From positions 1-64,000 of the forward strand of contig NZ_WJPO01000006.1 of assembly GCF_009649175.1 (NCBI RefSeq): DNA of 64,000 bases. The letters are read 5' to 3'. The translations under genes and the position numbers were made by a program. This DNA is from Rhodovulum strictum. Lineage in GTDB: Bacteria > Pseudomonadota > Alphaproteobacteria > Rhodobacterales > Rhodobacteraceae. Numbering within the stretch: the first letter of the stretch is position 1; the number at the start of each line of letters is the position of its first letter. The notes beneath the pieces are model-generated. The model was not told the origin of the DNA. It saw nothing but the letters and a program-made list of their open reading frames with translations, and searched no databases. Positions 18,597 through 27,397 of this stretch are shown in pieces.

Positions 18597-20195
18597 CTAT
18601 TCCTGACTGCGCAGGCGAAAGCGCTGGATCTTGCCGGTGGCGGTCTTGGGCAGATCCTCGACGAAATGGAACCGGCGCGGGAACTTGTAGGGCGCGAGCC
18701 GTTCCTTGCAATGCAACGCCAGCGCCGTCTGCAAGGACGAGGTGCCCCGCACCCCGTCAGCCAGCACCACCCAGGCCTCGGGCTTGACCAGACCCTCGGC
18801 ATCCGGGTTGCCGACCACCGCGGCCTCCAGCACGTCGGGGTGCTCGATCAGCGCGGCCTCGATCTCGAAGGGCGAACACCAGATGCCGCCGACCTTCAGC
18901 ATGTCGTCCGAGCGGCCGCAATAGGCGAAGTACCCTTCCTCGTCGCAGGTATAGGTGTCGCCGGTGTTCAGCCAGTCGCCCAGCATGGTCGCCGCGGTCT
19001 TTTCGGGGTTGTTCCAGTAGCAGCGCGCGGCCGACAGCCCGCGGATCATCAGCCGCCCCGATTGCCCCGGCGGCAGCCGCGCGCCCTCCTCGTCGAACAC
19101 CGCGCCCTCATACCCCTCGACCATGCGGCCGCTGGTGCCGGGGCGGATGTCGTCCGGGCGGTTCGAGATGAAGATATGCAGCAATTCGGTCGAGCCGATC
19201 CCGTCCAGAATGTCGAGCCCGGTGCGTTCCTTCCAGCGCCGCAGGGTTTCCGCCGGCAACGCCTCGCCCGCCGAAACACACAGCCGGACCGAACCGAAAT
19301 CCGGCTTGCGTGCCTCAAGCGCATGGATCTGCGCGGCATAAAGCGTCGGCACCCCGAAATAGAGCGTGGGGCGGAACCGCTCGATGGTGGCAAAGGTGCT
19401 TTCGGGCGTGGGCCGCGCGTCCAGCAGGACCGCGGTGCCGCCGACCCACAGCGGAAAGGTCATGCCGTTGCCCAGCCCATAGGCAAAGAACAGCTTGGCT
19501 GCGGAAAAGAACACATCATCCTCGCGCGCGCCCAGCGTGCGGACCCCGTAGAATTCCGAGGTCACGACCATGTCGCGATGGCGATGCACCGCGCCCTTGG
19601 GATTGCCCGTCGAGCCCGAGGAATACAGCCAGAAACAATCCGCCTCGGCCGAGGCCGGAACCGCCTCGAACTGTTCGGACTGCGCGGCCAGACGGGCGGC
19701 AAAGCTGTCGGCCCCGCCCTCGGCCAGCATCACCGCGACAGGCCGGTGGCCCGATTGTGCCAGCCCCGGTTCGACCTCGGCCGCGAATTCAGGCGAATAG
19801 ATCAGTCCGGCACAGCCCGAATCCGCGATCATGAAGGCGTAATCCCTGGCCCGCAGCAGCGTGTTCAGCGGCACCGGCACCACGCCCGCCTTGATCGCCC
19901 CCCAGAACAGCTGAAAGAACGCGACCGAGTCCTTGACGATCATCAGCACCCGTTCGCCCGGCCCGATCCCGAGGGATACCAGCAGGTTCGCCGCCCGGTT
20001 CACGCCCGCGGCAAGCTCGGCATAGGTGGTGTCACCCTGCGTCGTGCGGATGGCCACCTTGGCCCCGCGCCCCTCGGCAAGATGCCGGTCGATGAAGACC
20101 CGCGCCACGTTGAAGCCGGGTGGAAAGGCCAGCACGCCATCGCCGGCCACGGGCCGCGCGGAGACCGCGCTCTTTTCCAGATCGCACAGGTTCAT
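18597..20195 (-). CDS. bclA: Benzoate-CoA ligase
   Basis: AMP-forming aryl-CoA ligase activating benzoate to benzoyl-CoA, the entry step. The 532-residue product opens with the benzoate-ligase-like [16 protein letters not shown], has the P-loop [15 protein letters not shown] near residue 190, [25 protein letters not shown], and DMLKVGG. The C-terminal [11 protein letters not shown] contains the catalytic lysine (about K522), the residue that Pat enzymes acetylate in such ligases. Start ATG has GGGAGGAG upstream. Related ligases also take fluoro- or aminobenzoates; benzoate is inferred from sequence character and context. Confidence 0.92.
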   Translation of the reverse strand: MNLCDLEKSAVSARPVAGDGVLAFPPGFNVARVFIDRHLAEGRGAKVAIRTTQGDTTYAELAAGVNRAANLLVSLGIGPGERVLMIVKDSVAFFQLFWGAIKAGVVPVPLNTLLRARDYAFMIADSGCAGLIYSPEFAAEVEPGLAQSGHRPVAVMLAEGGADSFAARLAAQSEQFEAVPASAEADCFWLYSSGSTGNPKGAVHRHRDMVVTSEFYGVRTLGAREDDVFFSAAKLFFAYGLGNGMTFPLWVGGTAVLLDARPTPESTFATIERFRPTLYFGVPTLYAAQIHALEARKPDFGSVRLCVSAGEALPAETLRRWKERTGLDILDGIGSTELLHIFISNRPDDIRPGTSGRMVEGYEGAVFDEEGARLPPGQSGRLMIRGLSAARCYWNNPEKTAATMLGDWLNTGDTYTCDEEGYFAYCGRSDDMLKVGGIWCSPFEIEAALIEHPDVLEAAVVGNPDAEGLVKPEAWVVLADGVRGTSSLQTALALHCKERLAPYKFPRRFHFVEDLPKTATGKIQRFRLRSQE

Positions 20196-20278
20196 GGCTC
20201 CTCCCTCGCGCGGTGCCGTCTGTTGTCCGTCCCGATGCCCGCCCGGCGGTCACGTCACGCCGGTCTCCTCTATGGTCG

Positions 20279-20329
20279 GGAATACTGGTACCGCTTTACC
20301 TATTTTGCGAGCCACCCTCCTTCTGTCAA
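20279..20329 (-). promoter_or_regulatory. Promoter with shared operator-like element, site C
   Basis: Upstream of bclA the minus strand has TTGACA (20324-20329), about 16 bp, and CAAAAT (20302-20307). Just downstream lies the plus-strand string GGAATACTGGTACC (20279-20292) followed by octamers TACCGCTT-TACCTATT (20289-20304), matching sites A and B. Here the element covers the likely start of transcription, as expected for a repressor. Confidence 0.6.
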
Positions 20330-20366
20330 GCACGACGCGCATCACGGCGCGCGAAGGCCCGAAATT

Positions 20367-21266
20367 TCAGCACTCGGTCGCCGCGATCTCTTGCAGCAGC
20401 CATGTACGGAACGCCTGCGCCGCCGCGCTGTCCCGTGCGCGGTCGGGCAGGATCAGCGCGTAATGCTCGCCCGTGACCATCCGCCGCGCCGCACCCAGCC
20501 TGAGCGCGCCCATGTCCAGCGCCCGCCGCGCGATGATCTCGGGCACCAGCCCCACGCCCAGCCCGGCCGCCGCGGCATCCAGGATCATGTCGAAATGATC
20601 CAGCCGCGCGCCGCGCAACGCCCGCCGAGGGTCGATCCCGCTGTCGCGGAACCAGTCAAGCCACAGCGTCGGCCGAGTCGATTGCTGCAACAGCGGCAGG
20701 TCCAGCAATTCGGACTCGGACAGTGCCGCACGCCCGCCCAGCAGACCGGGTGCGACGACGATCACCAGTTCCTCGGCCAACAGGTTCTCGCGCCGCGTGC
20801 CGGGGGGTTCATGCTGGGTGCGCATGATGGCCAGATCGACGGGTTCGGCGGCGAAATCGACCGGCGCAAGGCGGGCCGACAGATCCAGGCTGACATCCGG
20901 CGCGGCCTGCGCGAACCCGGCAAGCCGCGGGATCAGCCAGCTTCGGGCAAAGCTGGGCAGCACCGCGATGCGCAGCACCGCGCCATGCCCGGCAAAGGCC
21001 ATGACCCCGATCGACGCCTCGTTCAGATCGCCCAAGAGCCGCTCGGCCTGATCCAGAAAGGCCCGGCCCGCCGCCGACAGCACCAGCCGCTGGCGCACCC
21101 GCTCGAACAGCGCGACGCCCAGCCGGGCCTCCAGCGCGGCCAGCGTGCGCGAAACCGCGCTTTGCGTCAGGTTCAGCGAGCGCGCGGCCATGGTCGTGGT
21201 GCCAAGCCGCGCGCAGGCCACAAAGGCCTCCAGCTCGCCCGTCGTGGGCAGGTAGGTCTTGCGCAT
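20367..21266 (-). CDS. LysR-family regulator, probable regulator of gcdH
   Basis: LysR-type transcription factor of 299 residues: N-terminal winged helix-turn-helix ([29 protein letters not shown] near residues 11-39) and a substrate-binding effector domain. It is divergent from gcdH, separated by 132 bp with a clear palindrome, the usual arrangement of a LysR activator with its target. Other bacteria have LysR regulators beside glutaryl-CoA dehydrogenase genes. Start ATG ([10 protein letters not shown]) was chosen because it sits directly before the DNA-binding domain. Confidence 0.9.
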   Translation of the reverse strand: MRKTYLPTTGELEAFVACARLGTTTMAARSLNLTQSAVSRTLAALEARLGVALFERVRQRLVLSAAGRAFLDQAERLLGDLNEASIGVMAFAGHGAVLRIAVLPSFARSWLIPRLAGFAQAAPDVSLDLSARLAPVDFAAEPVDLAIMRTQHEPPGTRRENLLAEELVIVVAPGLLGGRAALSESELLDLPLLQQSTRPTLWLDWFRDSGIDPRRALRGARLDHFDMILDAAAAGLGVGLVPEIIARRALDMGALRLGAARRMVTGEHYALILPDRARDSAAAQAFRTWLLQEIAATEC

Positions 21267-21290
21267 CCGCCCCCCTTTTCGTCCAAGTTT

Positions 21291-21305
21291 ATGCGCATTG
21301 CGCAT
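21291..21305. promoter_or_regulatory. LysR-type palindrome
   Basis: ATGCGCA-T-TGCGCAT, a perfect 7-bp inverted repeat around one base, in the lysR-gcdH divergent gap. It contains the T-N11-A signature of LysR sites. It starts 25 bp from the lysR ATG and lies about 94 bp upstream of gcdH. Confidence 0.6.
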
Positions 21306-21398
21306 CAACTTCGCAAATCTTATCGTTGGCTCGGCGCTGGCGGGGGCACTAGGATCGGCCCCCGGACCCAGCCTGCCAACCCCGCGAAAGGAACCGCC

Positions 21399-22619
21399 AT
21401 GCTCGACAAACCGCCGGTCAGGCCGAAGGATGCCCCGCAAATGGCACCGTTTTCCTGGGAAGATCCGCTGCTTCTGGACGACCAGCTTGCCGAGGACGAG
21501 CGGATGATCCGCGACACCGCCCGGGCCTTTGCGCAGGATCGGCTGGCCAGCCGCATCGACGCCGCCTATGAGCGGGAGGAAACCGACCCCGAGATCTTTG
21601 CCGAGATGGGCGCGATCGGGCTGTTGGGCTCGACCATCCCCGAGGCAGAGGGCGGGATCGGCGCGGGCTATGTCGCCTACGGACTGATCGCGCGCGAGAT
21701 CGAGCGGGTGGATTCGGGCTATCGCTCGATGATGAGCGTCCAGTCCAGTCTGGTGATGTACCCGATCCACGCCTATGGATCCGAGGCGCAGCGGCACAAA
21801 TACCTGCCGAAACTGGCATCGGGCGAATGGATCGGCTGTTTCGGCCTGACCGAACCCGAGGCGGGCTCGGACCCCGGCGGCCTGAAGACGCGGGCCGAAC
21901 GGATCGACGGCGGCTATCGGCTGACCGGCTCCAAGATGTGGATCTCGAACAGCCCCATCGCCGATGTCTTCGTGGTCTGGGCAAAATCCGACGCGCATGA
22001 CGGCGCGATCCGCGGCTTCGTGCTGGACAAGGGGCTCAAGGGCCTTTCGGCACCGAAGATCGGCGGCAAGCTTTCGCTGCGCGCCTCGGTCACCGGCGAG
22101 ATCGTGATGGCGGGCGTCGAGGTCGGCGAGGATGCGCTGCTGCCCGATGTCGAGGGGCTCAAGGGGCCGTTCGGCTGCCTGAACCGGGCGCGCTACGGCA
22201 TCAGTTGGGGCGTCATGGGCGCGGCCGAGGATTGCTGGCTGCGCGCGCGCGCCTATGGGCTTGATCGCCGACAGTTCGGCAGGCCGCTGGCGGGCACCCA
22301 GCTTTACCAGAAGAAACTGGCCGACATGCAGACCGAGATCGCGCTGGGGCTTCAGGCCGCGCTGCGGGTCGGACGGCTGATGGACGAAGGGCGCGCCGCA
22401 CCCGAGATGATCAGCCTCATCAAGCGCAACAATTGCGGCAAGGCGCTGGAAATCGCACGCGCGGCGCGCGACATGCATGGCGGCAACGGCATCCAGATCG
22501 GCTATGGCGTGATGCGGCATGCGCAGAACCTGGAAACGGTGAACACCTATGAGGGCACGCATGACGTCCACGCCCTGATCCTGGGCCGGGCGCAGACGGG
22601 TTTGCAGGCGTTCTTCTAG
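21399..22619 (+). CDS. gcdH: Glutaryl-CoA dehydrogenase
   Basis: Acyl-CoA-dehydrogenase family flavoenzyme, oxidatively decarboxylating glutaryl-CoA to crotonyl-CoA and CO2 with electron-transfer flavoprotein as acceptor. The 406-residue product shows [18 protein letters not shown] at the N-terminus, typical of Gcd[31 protein letters not shown], and the catalytic glutamate in [18 protein letters not shown]. Start ATG has GAAAGGA upstream. It completes the benzoate to crotonyl-CoA route in this cluster but also serves lysine or tryptophan breakdown in other organisms. Confidence 0.95.
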   Translation: MLDKPPVRPKDAPQMAPFSWEDPLLLDDQLAEDERMIRDTARAFAQDRLASRIDAAYEREETDPEIFAEMGAIGLLGSTIPEAEGGIGAGYVAYGLIAREIERVDSGYRSMMSVQSSLVMYPIHAYGSEAQRHKYLPKLASGEWIGCFGLTEPEAGSDPGGLKTRAERIDGGYRLTGSKMWISNSPIADVFVVWAKSDAHDGAIRGFVLDKGLKGLSAPKIGGKLSLRASVTGEIVMAGVEVGEDALLPDVEGLKGPFGCLNRARYGISWGVMGAAEDCWLRARAYGLDRRQFGRPLAGTQLYQKKLADMQTEIALGLQAALRVGRLMDEGRAAPEMISLIKRNNCGKALEIARAARDMHGGNGIQIGYGVMRHAQNLETVNTYEGTHDVHALILGRAQTGLQAFF

Positions 22620-22680
22620 GCCCGGGCGGATCGCAGGCCCCGGACTGACGGCGCGTTACGTCATCCGGCAGGACCAGAGC

Positions 22681-24870
22681 CTAGAAAAAGCTCTGCGGGT
22701 CGATATCGACCGCCAGCCGGACCTGCGCGGGCAGCTTGACCGGGGCCAGCCAGTCGCGGATCGCCGGTTGCAGCGCCGCGCCCTTCGCCGCCTTGATCAG
22801 CAGGCGCACCCGATGGCGGCCGCGGATCCGCGCAATCGGCGCGGGCGCGGGGCCGTAAAGCTGCGCGCCGATCCGGCGCAGGGGCGCATCGTTGCGCGCC
22901 AGATGGGTGCCGAGGTCAAACGCGGTCTTGGCCTCGGGCGCCGAAAGGATGATCCCCGCAAGCCGCCCATAGGGCGGCATTCCGGCTGCACGCCGCTCGG
23001 CGGCCTCGGCTCGCCAGAAGCCTTCCTCGTCGCCGGTCAGGATCGCGCGGATCACCGGATGCTCGGGCTGGAAGCTCTGCAACAGCGCCACGCCCTGATC
23101 CGCGCCGCGCCCCGCCCGCCCCGCCACCTGCCGCATCAACTGGAAGGTACGTTCCGCCGCGCGCAGGTCGGAGCCTTGCAGCCCCAGATCCGCGTCGATC
23201 ACGCCCACCAGCGTCAGCAGCGGGAAATTATGTCCCTTAGCAACAAGTTGCGTGCCAATGATGATGTCGGCCTCGCCGCCCGCAATCGCCTCGATCTGGT
23301 CCTTCAGCGCGCGTGCGGTGGTAAACAGATCCGAGGACAGCACCGCGACGCGCGCCGCGGGAAACAGCGCGGCGGCTTCTTCGGCCAACCGCTCGACCCC
23401 CGGCCCCACCGGCGCCAGCTTGCCCGTCGCGCCGCAGGAGGGGCAGGTTTCGGGGATCGGTTTCGTCTCGCCGCATTGGTGGCAGACCAGCCGCTTCAGG
23501 AAGCGGTGTTCCACCATCCGCGCGTCGCACTGATCGCAGCCGATCATGTGCCCGCAGGCCCGGCAGACCGTCACCGGCGCATAGCCCCGGCGGTTGAGGA
23601 ACAGCAGCGACTGCCGCCCCGCCGCCAGCCGCGCCGCCACCGCCCGTTGAAGCGTGGGCGAAATCCAGCGCCCGGCGGGCATATCCTCGGCCCGCAGGTC
23701 GATCGTCGCCATCTCGGGCAGTTCCGCAGCGCCGAAGCGTGCGGTCAGATCGAGGCGGGCGTATTTCCCGGCCTCGGCATTGGCCCAGCTTTCAAGGCTG
23801 GGCGTGGCCGAGGCCAGCACCACCTGCGCGGACGCCAGCGAGGCGCGCAGAACCGCCATGTCGCGGGCATTGTAAAGCACGCCCTCCTCCTGCTTGTAGG
23901 AACTGTCATGCTCCTCATCGACAACGATCAGGCCGAGATCGCGGAACGGCAGGAACAGCGCGGACCGCGCCCCCACGACAAGCTGCGCCTCGCCCCGCCC
24001 GACCATGCGCCAGAGCCGGCGGCGTTCGACCATGGTCACGCCCGAATGCCACTCGGCCGGCCGCGCGCCGAAGCGGCGCTCGACCCGCGCCAGAAACTCT
24101 GATGTCAGCGCGATTTCCGGCAGCAGGACAAGGGCTTGCCGCCCCCTCCTCAGGCATTCCGCGACCGCCTCCAGATAGACCTCGGTCTTGCCCGAGCCGG
24201 TCACACCCTTGAGCAGCGTCGTGCCATAGACCCCGTTGGCCACGCCCGCGCAAAGCCGCGCCGCAGCCGTGGCCTGATCCTCGGCCAGCGCCAGACCGGG
24301 CCGGGCGGGGTCAAGGCGGGGATAGGGTCGGTCGCGCGGCGTGTCCTGTTCCAGTACAGCGCCGGTGGCCAGGAGCCCCTTGACCACGCCGGGCGAAACC
24401 CCGGCCTCGGCCGCCAGTTCGCCCAGCGTGAAGGCAAGCCCGCCATAGCCTTCAAGCACCTCGATCACGCGGGCGCGCGGTTCGGTCATCCGGTCGGGCA
24501 GCCCAGCGCCCCGGCGATAGATCTTCTGCATCGAGGGTGCATCGCCCAGACCCGGCGCGCGCGTCGCCAGCCGCAGCATCGCCGAAAGCGGCGTCAGCGT
24601 GTATTCGGCCGCGCGTTCCAGAAAGCCGCGCAACTCGTCGCGCATCGGCGCGGCATCCAGCACCCGGCCGATGCTGCGCAGCCTGGCCGCATCGAACCCG
24701 CCCTCGCCCGGCCCCCAGACCACGCCCAGCACCCGGCGCGGCCCCAGCGGCACCTCGACGAAATCGCCCGGGCGGCAGCCGCCTTCGGGCGCGAGGTAGT
24801 CGAGGATGCGGTCCAGCGGCTCGGCCGTCAGCACGCCGACCCGTGCGCCGGGGGCAAAGCCGCCGCTCAT
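22681..24870 (-). CDS. priA: Primosomal protein N' (replication restart helicase)
   Basis: 3'-5' superfamily 2 helicase that reloads the replisome at stalled forks. The 729-residue product has the N-terminal DNA-binding domain, Walker [16 protein letters not shown] near residue 215, DEEHD, and a zinc domain with paired cysteines ([27 protein letters not shown]). The [11 protein letters not shown] motif follows. The ATG giving [11 protein letters not shown] was chosen; an upstream ATG 14 codons away has no ribosome binding site. It faces away from the fsa-like gene downstream. Confidence 0.95.
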   Translation of the reverse strand: MSGGFAPGARVGVLTAEPLDRILDYLAPEGGCRPGDFVEVPLGPRRVLGVVWGPGEGGFDAARLRSIGRVLDAAPMRDELRGFLERAAEYTLTPLSAMLRLATRAPGLGDAPSMQKIYRRGAGLPDRMTEPRARVIEVLEGYGGLAFTLGELAAEAGVSPGVVKGLLATGAVLEQDTPRDRPYPRLDPARPGLALAEDQATAAARLCAGVANGVYGTTLLKGVTGSGKTEVYLEAVAECLRRGRQALVLLPEIALTSEFLARVERRFGARPAEWHSGVTMVERRRLWRMVGRGEAQLVVGARSALFLPFRDLGLIVVDEEHDSSYKQEEGVLYNARDMAVLRASLASAQVVLASATPSLESWANAEAGKYARLDLTARFGAAELPEMATIDLRAEDMPAGRWISPTLQRAVAARLAAGRQSLLFLNRRGYAPVTVCRACGHMIGCDQCDARMVEHRFLKRLVCHQCGETKPIPETCPSCGATGKLAPVGPGVERLAEEAAALFPAARVAVLSSDLFTTARALKDQIEAIAGGEADIIIGTQLVAKGHNFPLLTLVGVIDADLGLQGSDLRAAERTFQLMRQVAGRAGRGADQGVALLQSFQPEHPVIRAILTGDEEGFWRAEAAERRAAGMPPYGRLAGIILSAPEAKTAFDLGTHLARNDAPLRRIGAQLYGPAPAPIARIRGRHRVRLLIKAAKGAALQPAIRDWLAPVKLPAQVRLAVDIDPQSFF

Positions 24871-24960
24871 GCCCGCCCGCCCCAAAGACGCCCTTTCGGG
24901 CCGCCCCCGCATCCGCTAAGACCGGCGCGACATTTCGCAGCAAGATGCAGGACAATCGCC

Positions 24961-25614
24961 ATGAAATTCTTCGTCGATACCGCCGATGTGGACGCGATCC
25001 GCGAACTGGCCGAGCTGGGCATGGCCGACGGGGTGACCACCAACCCCTCGCTGATCCTGAAATCGGGCCGCGACATCCTTGAGGTGACGCGCGAGATCTG
25101 CGGCATCGTCGAGGGCCCCGTTTCGGCCGAGGTGGTGGCGACCGCAGCCCCGAAGATGATCGAGGAAGGCCGGAAACTGGCGCAGATCGCCCCGAATATC
25201 GCGGTCAAGGTGCCGCTGACCTGGGACGGGCTGAAGGCGTGCAAGACGCTGACCGGCGAGGGCCACATGGTCAATGTCACGCTCTGCTTTTCCGCCGCGC
25301 AGGCGATCCTGGCCGCCAAGGCGGGCGCGACCTTCGTTTCGCCCTTCGTCGGGCGGCTGGACGACATCAATCTGGATGGCATGGACCTGATCGCCGACAT
25401 CCGCGCGATCTATGACAATTACGGCTTCGAGACGCAGATACTGGCCGCCTCGATCCGCTCGGTCAACCATGTCACCGAAGCCGCCAAGATCGGCGCCGAT
25501 GTCGTAACCGCGCCGCCCGGCGTGCTGAAACAGATGGCCGCCCATCCCCTGACCGACAAGGGTCTGGCCACGTTCCTGGCAGATTGGGAAAAAACGGGGC
25601 AGAAAATCCTGTAG
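24961..25614 (+). CDS. Transaldolase / fructose-6-phosphate aldolase-like protein
   Basis: Small transaldolase (TalC/FSA type) of 217 residues, a TIM barrel with the Schiff-base lysine in [11 protein letters not shown] near residue 85, GVTTNPSLI near residue 26, and [12 protein letters not shown]. The members of this short subfamily annotated in Alphaproteobacteria are usually called probable transaldolases of the pentose phosphate pathway; true fructose-6-phosphate aldolase activity cannot be decided from sequence. It starts 90 bp from the divergent priA ATG. Confidence 0.9.
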   Translation: MKFFVDTADVDAIRELAELGMADGVTTNPSLILKSGRDILEVTREICGIVEGPVSAEVVATAAPKMIEEGRKLAQIAPNIAVKVPLTWDGLKACKTLTGEGHMVNVTLCFSAAQAILAAKAGATFVSPFVGRLDDINLDGMDLIADIRAIYDNYGFETQILAASIRSVNHVTEAAKIGADVVTAPPGVLKQMAAHPLTDKGLATFLADWEKTGQKIL

Positions 25615-25659
25615 GCTTGGTGTAAGGTCGCGCAAAACGACCATAAACACGAGGCAGAC

Positions 25660-26367
25660 ATGAGCAGTTCCCCCGCCGTCGCGGACGATCTTCGCGCGAA
25701 GATCATTGCCGATCCCGACGTGATCCTTGACGATCCCGACGTTATGCGCGCGCTTGTAGCCGCGAACGAGCGGATGATGGGCGCCAATATCGTCGATCTG
25801 CGCGGCATCGCGATGGAACGGCTGGAGGCCCGGCTTGACCGGCTGGAGGAAACCCACCGCTCGGTCATCGCCGCCGCCTACGAGAACCTGTCGGGCACGA
25901 ACCAGATCCACCGCGCCGCCCTTGCGCTGCTGGAACCCGAGGAGTTCGCCGGGTTCGTCGAAACACTGGCGGGCGAGGTCGCCGCGATCCTGCGCATCGA
26001 CAGCCTGCGGCTGGTGCTGGAAAGCGCCCGCGAGGACGAAGCCGAGGCGCTGGCCGCACTGGGCGAGACGGTACAAGTCGCGCCCGCAGGCTTCATCGAC
26101 GCCTATATCGGCGGCGTTCACGGGCGCAGCCTGCGCATCGTGACGCTGCGCCAGCAGATGCCGGGCAACGGCATGCTTTACGGCGAAAAGGCAGACATGA
26201 TCCGGTCCGAGGCGCTGCTCAGGCTGGATTTCGGCCCCGACCGGCTGCCGGGCATGCTGGCGATGGGCTCGGGCGATCCGCAGCAATTCGCGCCGAACCA
26301 GGGCACCGATCTGCTGACCTTCTTCGCGGGACTTCTGGAACGGGCGATGCGCCGTTTCCTGGGATGA
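25660..26367 (+). CDS. DUF484 family protein
   Basis: A 235-residue cytoplasmic protein of the DUF484 family, a GAF-like fold of unknown function typically found directly upstream of xerC. An N-terminal helical stretch (residues 45-70, LEARLDRLEETHRS) precedes the domain, which ends with FGPDRLPGMLAMGSGDPQQF and FFAGLLERAMRRF. ATG follows GAGGCAG. Its stop overlaps the xerC start (ATGA), so the two are translationally coupled. Confidence 0.88.
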   Translation: MSSSPAVADDLRAKIIADPDVILDDPDVMRALVAANERMMGANIVDLRGIAMERLEARLDRLEETHRSVIAAAYENLSGTNQIHRAALALLEPEEFAGFVETLAGEVAAILRIDSLRLVLESAREDEAEALAALGETVQVAPAGFIDAYIGGVHGRSLRIVTLRQQMPGNGMLYGEKADMIRSEALLRLDFGPDRLPGMLAMGSGDPQQFAPNQGTDLLTFFAGLLERAMRRFLG

Positions 26368-27287
26368 GCCTGGCGCTGAGCCCCGCCGCGCGCGCGGCGC
26401 TGTCGGACTGGCTGGCCGAGGAACGCGCGCTGAACGGGGCGGCCGAGAACACGATCCGCGCCTATGGCGCGGACGTGACAGCGTTTCTTGCCTTCCTGGC
26501 CGAGTATGACGGGGCGCCCGCAGGGCCTGCGCGGCTGGCGACAGTCGAGTCGCGCGACATGCGCGCCTGGATGGCGCATGAACGCGGCCGCGGGCTTGGC
26601 GCGCGCTCGCTTGCCCGGGCGCTGTCGGCGGTCAAGGGCTTCTTTCGCTGGCATGGACGGCGCGAGGGGTTCGAGCCGACGGCCGTGCTATCCGCCCGCG
26701 CGCCCAAGATCCGGCGCAAGCTGCCCCGCCCGCTGGCCGAAGATGCCGCCCGCGCGGTGCTGGAGAGCGTGGGCGACCATGCGCGCGCGCCGTGGATCGC
26801 GGCGCGCGATGCGGCGGTGGTGACGCTGCTTTACGGCTGCGGGCTGCGCATTTCCGAGGCGCTGGGGCTTTGCGGCCGCGACGCACCCCTGCCCGACAGC
26901 CTGCGCATCCTCGGCAAGGGCGGCAAGGAACGGATCGTGCCGGTCCTGCCCGCTGCGCGCGAGGCCGTGGCGGCCTATCTGCGACTCTGCCCGTTCGAAA
27001 CGACGCCCGAGGGGCCGCTGTTTCGCGGCGCGCGCGGCGGCGCGTTGAACCCAAGACTGGTGGCGCGGGCGATGGAACAGACGCGGGCGCGGCTTGGCCT
27101 GCCGGCCACGGCAACACCACATGCGCTGCGCCACAGTTTCGCCACGCATCTGCTGGCTGCCGGGGGCGATCTGCGGGCGATCCAGGAATTGCTGGGCCAT
27201 GCCTCGCTGTCGACGACACAGGCCTACACGGCGGTCGACACCGCCCGGCTGATGGAAGTTTACGAATCCGCCCACCCTAGGGCCTGA
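26364..27287 (+). CDS. xerC: Tyrosine recombinase XerC
   Basis: Site-specific recombinase that, with XerD, resolves chromosome dimers at dif. The 307-residue product has an N-terminal SAM-like core-binding domain and the catalytic set: Arg in YGCGLRISEALGL (near residue 160), Lys in GKGGKERIVPV, HALRHSFATHLL, GHASLSTTQ, and the nucleophile Tyr in QAYTAVD. Coupling to a DUF484 gene and the absence of phage or transposon genes point to the chromosomal housekeeping recombinase, not an integrase. Confidence 0.93.
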   Translation: MSLALSPAARAALSDWLAEERALNGAAENTIRAYGADVTAFLAFLAEYDGAPAGPARLATVESRDMRAWMAHERGRGLGARSLARALSAVKGFFRWHGRREGFEPTAVLSARAPKIRRKLPRPLAEDAARAVLESVGDHARAPWIAARDAAVVTLLYGCGLRISEALGLCGRDAPLPDSLRILGKGGKERIVPVLPAAREAVAAYLRLCPFETTPEGPLFRGARGGALNPRLVARAMEQTRARLGLPATATPHALRHSFATHLLAAGGDLRAIQELLGHASLSTTQAYTAVDTARLMEVYESAHPRA

Positions 27288-27300
27288 GATCAGGAAAACG

Positions 27301-27376
27301 GCGCGCGCTGACGCGCGCAAGACATTGTCTGGCGGCCCGTTCCGGGCCGCGTTGGGGTATTTGGACCAAGAAGAAG
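27301..27376 (+). repeat. Terminator hairpins and 3'-end repeat copy 2 (divergent)
   Basis: After the xerC stop come GCGCGC-GCTGAC-GCGCGC (about 27301-27318) and CGGCCC-GTTCC-GGGCCG hairpins, then a diverged copy of the 3' repeat (27352-27376): TTGGGGTATTTGG, ACCAAGAAGAAGG. It marks the end of the DUF484-xerC operon. Confidence 0.6.
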
Positions 27377-27397
27377 GCAGGGCGGGGGATCTGCCTG

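Noticed and set aside
18576-22619. A single 1347-codon plus frame ending in gcdH
   Set aside because: Only the last 406 codons from 21399 are GcdH; the rest overlaps bclA and lysR antisense.
26364-27287. xerC as an integrase marking a mobile element
   Set aside because: It is coupled to DUF484, as in chromosomal loci, and no att repeats, phage or transfer genes are near.
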